In this document: in pieces, positions 57,771-64,000 of the stretch
How positions within the stretch are numbered: position 1 is the first letter of the stretch
How the letters are laid out: the number at the start of each line of letters is the position of its first letter
Assembly: GCA_018466975.1 (NCBI GenBank)
Contig: CM031556.1
Coordinates: 124,001-188,000 of the forward strand
Origin: Sparassis latifolia
Lineage: Eukaryota; Basidiomycota; Agaricomycetes; Polyporales; Sparassidaceae
Direction of reading: 5' to 3'
DNA length: 64,000 bases
Translations under genes and position numbers: made by a program
Notes under the pieces: model-generated
Database searches by the model: none
Told to the model about the DNA's origin: nothing
The model's input: only the letters and a program-made list of their open reading frames with translations

Positions 57771-59228
57771 GATTGTGCCCATCTTTCCGACAGTTGCACT
57801 GTATCATGTGCGACCCTCTGACCTCACTATCCTTCCCTTGCGATGCTTGAAATGCGCCGACCACGCACTATCTTTGATCCGTGGAGGCAACTGTTGCCAG
57901 TGCGCCGCTATATCTGATTGCGGCGCGGATCCCCTTGAAGTATGATGTTCTCTCGCGATGAACATGGCAGCGCTTGGCGACATCGTCGCCCTGATTCTCC
58001 CCTCATCTTCAAGTGTGCATACCATTTCCTTATGAGATCTATTCGGTGTCTGCCTGTCCTCTTGTTTCAGTAATTTTGGCCTCGTTCAGACAACCGCCGT
58101 CCATCCGCCCTTCAAATTGCCACGGTGCTGCTGCTCCGTCGTCCCCTCCCGATGGCATAACTATACACCGATCGTTCATCCACCACATCTGGCTGAATCA
58201 CCGGATCCAACCTATGACGTGCCTCTGCCGGACGGCGTACCTGCTGATGCAGCATTTCCCGCAGGACAGCAAGTGTGTGTCAGGGCAGATGACTGGGGCA
58301 TACAACGCGGCCGAACGCTGGCGCAGCGGACCGGTTCCCTCCTCGTAATTCCTGATGGGCCACTCTGGGAAGGAAATTCAGTGAGATATTCTGCGCTCGG
58401 AGTTATCAATCTGCTTAATTGCTGGCGGGACCGGTGAGAATGCGACGCTCCATCCTTCGAGATCGGGATGCAGTTTGTACGCGCCGCGTGCATAGCGGTG
58501 AGCTTTGGTATATGCAGCTACATATGCTGATCGTCGTTCACACCACGACATGCCTTCTGTAGAAAACTCGTCTTCTTGAAACATAAACCATTCGCCAATA
58601 TTCTTAGGACCGAATCATATTGCGCTTCTCCGCCGATCTACCGTGGCAAGGCGGCGCGGATCACCTGTAGCTGGATGCTTGCTCTCGCGCTCTCTCTCTG
58701 GTTCCACGGATGCCCATTTGCTCAAGCGCATACGACGACCGCGTCCGTGCCGCCCGGGCCGCGCCCTCGCGTCCGCACCGCAAAACTTCTGACGAAAGCC
58801 TTCTTCGAATTCTCTCGCTTCTGCCGAACCACCCGCGCAACTTTCTCAGAACCCATCGTACGTACCGCCGGGCAGAACTGAAACAGCTCCTGGCAGAAGC
58901 CATGATAGCTAATCATAACCACCCCCCCAAATCAGGGCGCGCTTTGCCCCCGCCCCGACCGGATCCGAACCCACTCGGGATCTGTAGCTGTTTTTGTCGC
59001 TCTAGGTGTTCAGAGTGATATTAATGCGCCTGCAGTCCAGTGGGCGCGGGTGGGCTTATCGGCGTGCGGTGGGTTTCCGGTTCGCGAAGAGATTCAGAAC
59101 CGCTGGCAGGAGCGCGGGGCCACCTCGCTTCGCGCTATCGTGCATCGCGGCCCAATCGACGCGGGGCAGAATTGTGCGAAGCTCGAACGCGACCGGGCGG
59201 CAGTGGCTATTGCTATTGGGGGCCTTCC

Positions 59229-59640
59229 AGCGCAGGTTCGAATTCCCGCCGGAGATGCTACGGACCGCAGCTGGTGCAACCGTCGACCGAAAAAACGACT
59301 CGGTGAAGTTTTCCGTCTTGCTTTGTGCAGGGTGGTTAGATTGTGTCCGTCTTCAGCCGTATTGTTGGTTCTGGTTTGTCGTGCAGAATATCTCGCTGCG
59401 TTACCAACCCGTGGCGTGTTATTGCCAACGGAGCGAGTTCGATTTCTCGCTGCAGATGGGTGCAGCGTACTTGTCGTCGTCGATACGGACCGCGGCGGTA
59501 GGCTCGACCAAAAATGACTGTGTAGAAATTCTCTGTGCAGTGTGGTTCTTTCCGTCTTCCTCCCGCCGTAGGCTTGTTAATTAGTTCTGGGTTGTCGTAC
59601 GGGACATCCCTCAATGTGATGTGCAGTGCGCGCGGCACGC
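59229..59640. repeat. Two diverged copies of a ~200-225-bp repeat with tRNA T-arm-like boxes
   Basis: Shared blocks recur with offsets of about 201-225 bp: GGTTCGAATTCC/AGTTCGATTTCT (59236, 59437), TACGGACCGC (59259, 59484), TCGACC(G)AAAAA, TGTGCAGxGTGGTT, CCGTCTTC, and GTTCTGGxTTGTCG (59368, 59584). The first box of each copy looks like a pol III B box. In copy 2 it sits in a perfect 6-bp hairpin (AGCGAG/CTCGCT). No full tRNA can be folded. It might be a SINE-like relic. Confidence 0.5.
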
Positions 59641-60104
59641 GGATTTATTGTATACATAGAAGACGCGTCTTGCGCCGCTCACGACGCGTCGACGAGCGAG
59701 CGAGTGTACGCACCGCCGTGATATATTGATAATCGAGGAAACGCGGACCTATGCGCACACGACGTGCAGATACTTTCTAGCGCCTCCCCGCTTATTATAT
59801 ATTATGCCCATCCAATCGCCGCATCCCAGACAACCGCGCACCGACGACACACACACAGCGGACAGATCGACACTCCAACGTCGCACGGCGTATCCAACCC
59901 CGACACGTCCATTCATTCCCCCCACACACACGGCGATTACACAGATCCCATAGCCCAACTTTTCGCCCCCAACCCACGCACACCGAACACCGCACACCGC
60001 ACACACAACCGAACGACGGCGACGCGAAAAAGAGCTAAAAACCGAGTGCACGTAAACGATAAACGACAAAAAAGCCTGCTATAGAATACACGACCGCGCC
60101 GCAC

Positions 60105-60152
60105 CGCACCACCACCACCACCACGCCCTACCCACAACAACAACAACAACAG
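60105..60152. repeat. Adjacent (CCA)n and (CAA)n microsatellites
   Basis: A CCA-repeat run (about 60107-60123) followed by a CAA-repeat run (about 60134-60151), lying just beyond the 3' end of the minus-strand Ato-family gene. Confidence 0.85.
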
Positions 60153-60228
60153 CACACCGCGCTCCCGCACCGCACACCAGGGGAGGGGAAACCGCCCGCA
60201 CGACGAAAAGGCGCGGGAGGGCAGCGGT

Positions 60229-61366
60229 TCAGTCGAGGCGCGGCGCGATCGGCCCCGTCGGGAGCGTAAACCACGACTCCTCGCGGTTGAGCAGCTGTGC
60301 GGTCCCGATGTAGAACCCGATAGCCGCCGTGACGATCCCGAACGCGCCGCCGCCTTTCACGGTGTGCTTCGCCGTCGACGCCACCAGCTCCGCTACAAAA
60401 ACCCACCAAATCACCAAATCAGCGTCGAACAGAGTCAGAGGGGGGGGGGCACGCACCGACGCCGAGGAGGAGGAACGTGAGGGAGAGGTTGAAGAAGAGC
60501 GCGATGAGGCCGTAGCTCCTGCGCGTCGACGCGATCCTACACCCCCACCAATCGATCAGCAACAGCAACAGCACCGCACCGGGGAGAGGGGCTTACGTGA
60601 GGATAACGGAGATGATGAAGAACATGAAGAGGTAGATCCCGAGCCCGCTCGCGAGCTGGTCCGGCGCGGCCGCGTACGCGGCGAGGATCCCCGAGCTGGG
60701 TATGTAGATCGTCCCGTACGACATCCAGAACGTGCCGAAGAGCGAGAACGCTGCGTGCGCGGGGTCAGCTCAGCTCAGTTCGCAGACCAAAGGGAGGGGA
60801 TGCGCGCGACGACGCGGGCGCGTGAAGGATGATGCGGGGAGAAGGGGAGAAGCGCGGGGAGGGGCCGTGGGGGGAAAGGGCCGCAGCGACGCGTGGGAGC
60901 ACGAAGCCCATCACGCGAAGCCCATCACGGACCGACAGGGCGGACAGTTCGACGCGCGGGGGGAAGCAAGGGACGACACGGGCAAGGGAAAGGGCACTGA
61001 CCGGTCGCGCCGAACGTGTTCGCGCTCGCGAACTCCCACATGCCGGCGAGGAGCTGGGAGAGCCCGCCGACCCAGAGGGTCATGCCGACGATGACGTTCG
61101 GGATGTGGATGTCGCGCGCGGAGACGTTGAAGAGCGAGAGCATCAGCGTCGTCGTCGAGAACGCGAACAGCCCGCTGCAGTCGCCGCCAAAAAAAATGGT
61201 CAGTCGTCGTCGTTCGAGCGCGGCGGGGAGGGGGGGGTACGCACAGAGGCCCGGGGTTGCCGAACTTCCTGAACTGGGCGTTGACGGGCGTGAAGGCCGG
61301 CCGCGCGGGCTGGGGCGGGAGGGCGTTGACCTCGGCTTTCTCCAACTGGGACATGCTGCTGCTCAT
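60229..61366 (-). CDS. Acetate transporter, Ato/Gpr1/FUN34/YaaH family
   Basis: Six-helix plasma-membrane protein; homologues carry acetate/succinate or ammonium-related flux. ATG 61366 (MSSSMSQLEKAEVNAL). Five exons: 61366-61245, 61174-61002, 60750-60597, 60536-60457 and 60392-60229; length checks (230 aa). The family signature FGNPGPLGLF is present, created by the first splice. Then helices FSTTTLMLSLFNVS, NVIVGMTLWVGGLSQLLAGMWEF, AFSLFGTFWMSYGTIYIP, LGIYLFMFFIISVILT, YGLIALFFNLSLTFLLLG and GIVTAAIGFYIGTAQLL, ending SWFTLPTGPIAPRLD. The second intron is about 251 nt, long for this window, and GC-rich. A 2.6-kb GC-rich region without genes lies upstream. Confidence 0.95.
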
Positions 61367-64000
61367 CGATTCCGGGTTTTGAAAGACAGGCAGGGAGTGC
61401 GACAGAGGACGAGCGGTTGCAGAGCGCAGAGAGCAGAGAGAGCAGAGGAGGAGGGGGCGCTGGGACGCATCGTGGGTGGGGGGGAGAAGGCTTTATCGCA
61501 GGCGCTGACATAAGCAGGGCAGCCATATGCGGGGTTGTGGGGGTCGGCGCATGACCCCGCGCTACGAGCGCGAGTCGATCGGGGGCAGGATAAACGGTTG
61601 AGAAGCGTGCTAAACGGTCAGATGACGACGCCACCATATCTTGCATCTGCGCTGCCCGTCAGCGACGCCGGTCAGCATTACAAAATGCGTCCGCTACTTG
61701 TGCGCGAGAGGAGGCAGCGACCGCGGGGCCCCGCGGAAGTGGGGGGCCAAGCGCGTCCTTGGTGCGGGGTCGAGGCGTCGAGGCGAGCCCGGTGCCAGAG
61801 AGAGAGACGACGCGTTGGCGCGAAAACGGACGCGTCTTTGCGTTCCTGCTGCTAGCGCACCGCGTCTCCAGACCTGTGGACTTGCACCTCCTGCGCGCGA
61901 TGATCATTGATGCAGCGTTTCGGCCGGACACAGGGGCGAGGGTGTGTGAAGGAGGAACACGTAAAGCGCGACCTGTGATGGCACTAGGTGCCGCGCACCG
62001 CGCGGGGATCAGTACTCAGTGCCGGGATAATGGAGACTGCGGACCTCGTGTCTTGGCTTGCGCGATGGGATGCGACGGCGGCGGGGACGGCACCGACGGT
62101 GTGTGGGGGAGCACCACGCAGCTTCAGCAAAGGCACCTGGGGCCCTCGCACACACCGCCAGCTCGCGTCCACTAGGCCAGGGGCTGCAGACACGCAGCGA
62201 CGCGCGCTGGACGTTCTCGCCCGCGGCGTCCCGCACCCCCGCGGGCGACGGGGGCCACGAGCGCGCGCAAATGCCTCCGTTTCGATCTTGGCCTGCAACT
62301 ACGGATGGCGACGCACGGCGCGTCGGCTTGTGCTGGGGTTGGGGCTCCTGTGAGGGTACCGCGATCGATACCCCACGGGCTCGACGCAGACTCGAACGAC
62401 GAAAAAAAAAATGGGGAGCTGTCGCTCGCGCTGTCTTTTCTGTAGGCGGTATGATTATTGCGGGTCCGCACCTCGATCCGATCGAATGGCTTGGTCCCGT
62501 GGCCGAGAGCACGGCGGTAGCGATACACCAAGGGAGAAGCGCCCGCGCGGCCAGGAAGGGAGGAGAAGGAGGAGGAAGAGACGAGCAAGAGCTCCACCGC
62601 ACTGCGAGACTGGAGTACTTATGGGAGCGCGCTAGCGATGGGAGACCCGGCGGCTGAGCGCGCGGTCATGCGACCCGCGTTCTCATGGAGCGTGCGCGCG
62701 ACGTGGCTTCTCCGGCCAATCGGGTGCGCGGCCTGGACGACGAGACGACGTGGAAGGTGTCTAGCTGAGCTGGGGCTCTTTGGTGGCACCCAATGGGAGC
62801 CTCAGCGCGAGATGCGGCAGTCGGGGCACTGGGGATGCCCGTTCTGGAGACAAGGGTACCACGGGACCGCAGGTCGATGGGGGCGTCACGCCGCGCGGCG
62901 ATAAGCCCTGCTGTTGCGCCTCGTCGGTGTGTCGCGGACGTAGAGCGGGCGGAGCGAACTTCGGGGCCCTTCGTATGTGGTCGACCGGGAAATCCACACC
63001 CTTTGCGCGTCGCACCGGGGAAGAAAACACCTGCATTAATGGAAGAAACAGATCACGTACAGAGTGGGAGTACTGAGACAACGCGTGCACCGGTACAGCC
63101 TGCTCGACGATCAGTAAGCTGCACGCGCACACCTGACCGCGCGCCACTCACCCATCCCCCGTACACGTGCACGACGCGTCAAGTCTCCCTCGCGTCGCGA
63201 TCACGCGACAGCCCTCCGCCTCCGAAGAACAACCGCGCGCGCCATCCGCTCGCCTCGACGACGTCCTCGCTGGACGCCCGCGTCCTCCTCCGCACAGCGG
63301 CAAGCAACGCAGGAAGTACTGCCAGCCACCACGCGCCGCGCTCCGTTCATCAGCGATCACACACAACGCAAGACGCACCACGCACCAAGCAACCACCATC
63401 CCCAACCCAAACCCATCCAAGACCAACCTTCCCCCCACCTACCCACCACCGGATCCAGCGCAAAACGTACAGCAGAGGGGCATAATTTCGGGAAGCATCC
63501 TCCTCCCCGGGGCAGAGACCCGCTTCTTATAAGTGGACGGAACGGCTGCTCGGACCCGCTCGGTTTCACGCGGGCGCTCCGAAGGATCCAGCGTGGGCCC
63601 GGAGCCCCTGCGCATCCCCCGCGTTCGGAGCGGATAGGGCTTTCCGAGCTCTGCGACGCAGGCGGGGCGCGACTGCTGTTGCCTTTCTGGGCGCGGGTGA
63701 GGTTACACCCTCGGGTGCCGGGTACGTTTGGGCCCCGGATCGCGGGTGCGGGGCCACGTGGCCGTGTCCTCCCGGAGAGCGAGTTCGCCACAACTGGAGT
63801 CTGCGACGACTGCAGTGTTTGGCTTGGAGCGGTGCGTAACCGTATCTTCTCGTTCTTTATGCATGCACACACCACTGGTCCTCGCCGTCTTCTCGCAGGC
63901 GGGGGGGGGACAAAAATACACACGCGCGCGCGGACCGTGCAGACTGCACGGGTGCCCGATGCGCATGGTCTGATCCGACTCTGCAGGAAACTGGGTATAT
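61367..64000. other. 2.6-kb very GC-rich region upstream of the Ato-family gene, no gene supported
   Basis: Every frame on both strands carries ORFs, with Arg/Pro/Ala/Gly-rich translations typical of GC-rich non-coding DNA. None shows motifs, splice-consistent exons or a plausible codon pattern. Homopolymer runs occur near 62400-62411 (A) and 63900-63909 (G). A TATAAG sequence near 63525 could mark a promoter, but no gene can be attached to it within the window. Confidence 0.4.

Larger units (their letters stand above)
57771..60228. other. 2.5-kb GC-rich stretch without a supported gene
   Basis: Several ORFs exist in every frame because of base composition, but none has domain character. It contains a degenerate tandem repeat (about 59229-59640) and trinucleotide microsatellites next to the Ato-family gene. 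Confidence 0.45.

Noticed and set aside
59180..59260. Possible tRNA from GGTTCGAATTCC at 59235
   Set aside because: The T stem does not pair and there is no D arm or acceptor stem; treated as part of a degenerate repeat.
60105..60152. Telomeric or CRISPR-like array
   Set aside because: The repeats are simple CCA/CAA microsatellites, with no TTAGGG repeats and no spacer structure; the organism is a eukaryote.
60329..61513. Plus-strand ORFs overlapping the Ato-family gene
   Set aside because: The minus-strand transporter splices to an exact 230-residue family member; the plus-strand frames are its shadows.
61535..63970. Many long ORFs in the GC-rich right end
   Set aside because: Open frames in all six frames with Arg/Pro/Ala/Gly-rich translations are expected from base composition; none has motifs or splice-consistent partners.

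Overview
This is a nuclear contig from a filamentous basidiomycete, most likely an Agaricomycete wood decayer. The evidence is many short introns (about 47-63 nt, GT...AG, a few GC...AG), an AA9 lytic polysaccharide monooxygenase, a basidiomycete-type secreted DUF7223-like protein, and interspersed gene relics. There are no prokaryotic operons and no intact transposon. Exon joins below were worked out by hand. For genes marked 'length checks', the exons sum to a multiple of three.

Layout. Position 1-440 is the 5' part of a sirtuin that runs off the left edge. Positions 1.2-10 kb hold two tandem copies of a divergent gene pair. Each pair is a DUF7770-like gene on the minus strand and, on the plus strand, an NRPS-derived protein with a condensation-domain tail, a degenerate adenylation domain and an APH-fold kinase domain. 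Positions 13-18 kb carry an AA9 LPMO, a Zn2Cys6 transcription factor and cytosine deaminase. Positions 18.3-22.7 kb (minus) carry a secreted DUF7223-like protein and a FluG-type amidohydrolase with a one-base frameshift. Positions 24.2-31.1 kb carry eIF2D and a RhoGEF with two DH domains, a PH domain and a CNH domain.

Positions 33.1-46.7 kb are a housekeeping block: a CDCA7-like zf-4CXXC_R1 protein, an intron-containing tRNA-Gly(UCC), NAP1, Ubp14/USP5 deubiquitinase, Ssz1 (divergent from Ubp14 over a 309-bp promoter) and a type II haloacid dehalogenase. Positions 47-58 kb are accessory and eroded. This stretch holds an orphan CNH fragment, an IRG-like GTPase with a long coiled coil and a predicted myristoylation signal, collinear relics of an NAT9-like acetyltransferase and a D-2-hydroxyglutarate dehydrogenase, a small predicted membrane protein, and an F-box-like fragment. 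Positions 58-64 kb are GC-rich with microsatellites and a degenerate repeat. The only gene there is an Ato/Gpr1/FUN34 acetate-transporter homologue.

The best candidate for an undescribed system is the duplicated DUF7770 / NRPS-like-APH pair. The IRG-like GTPase and the tandem-DH RhoGEF come next. Long stretches at 10-13, 31-33, 48-50, 52-54 and 61-64 kb show no gene I can support.
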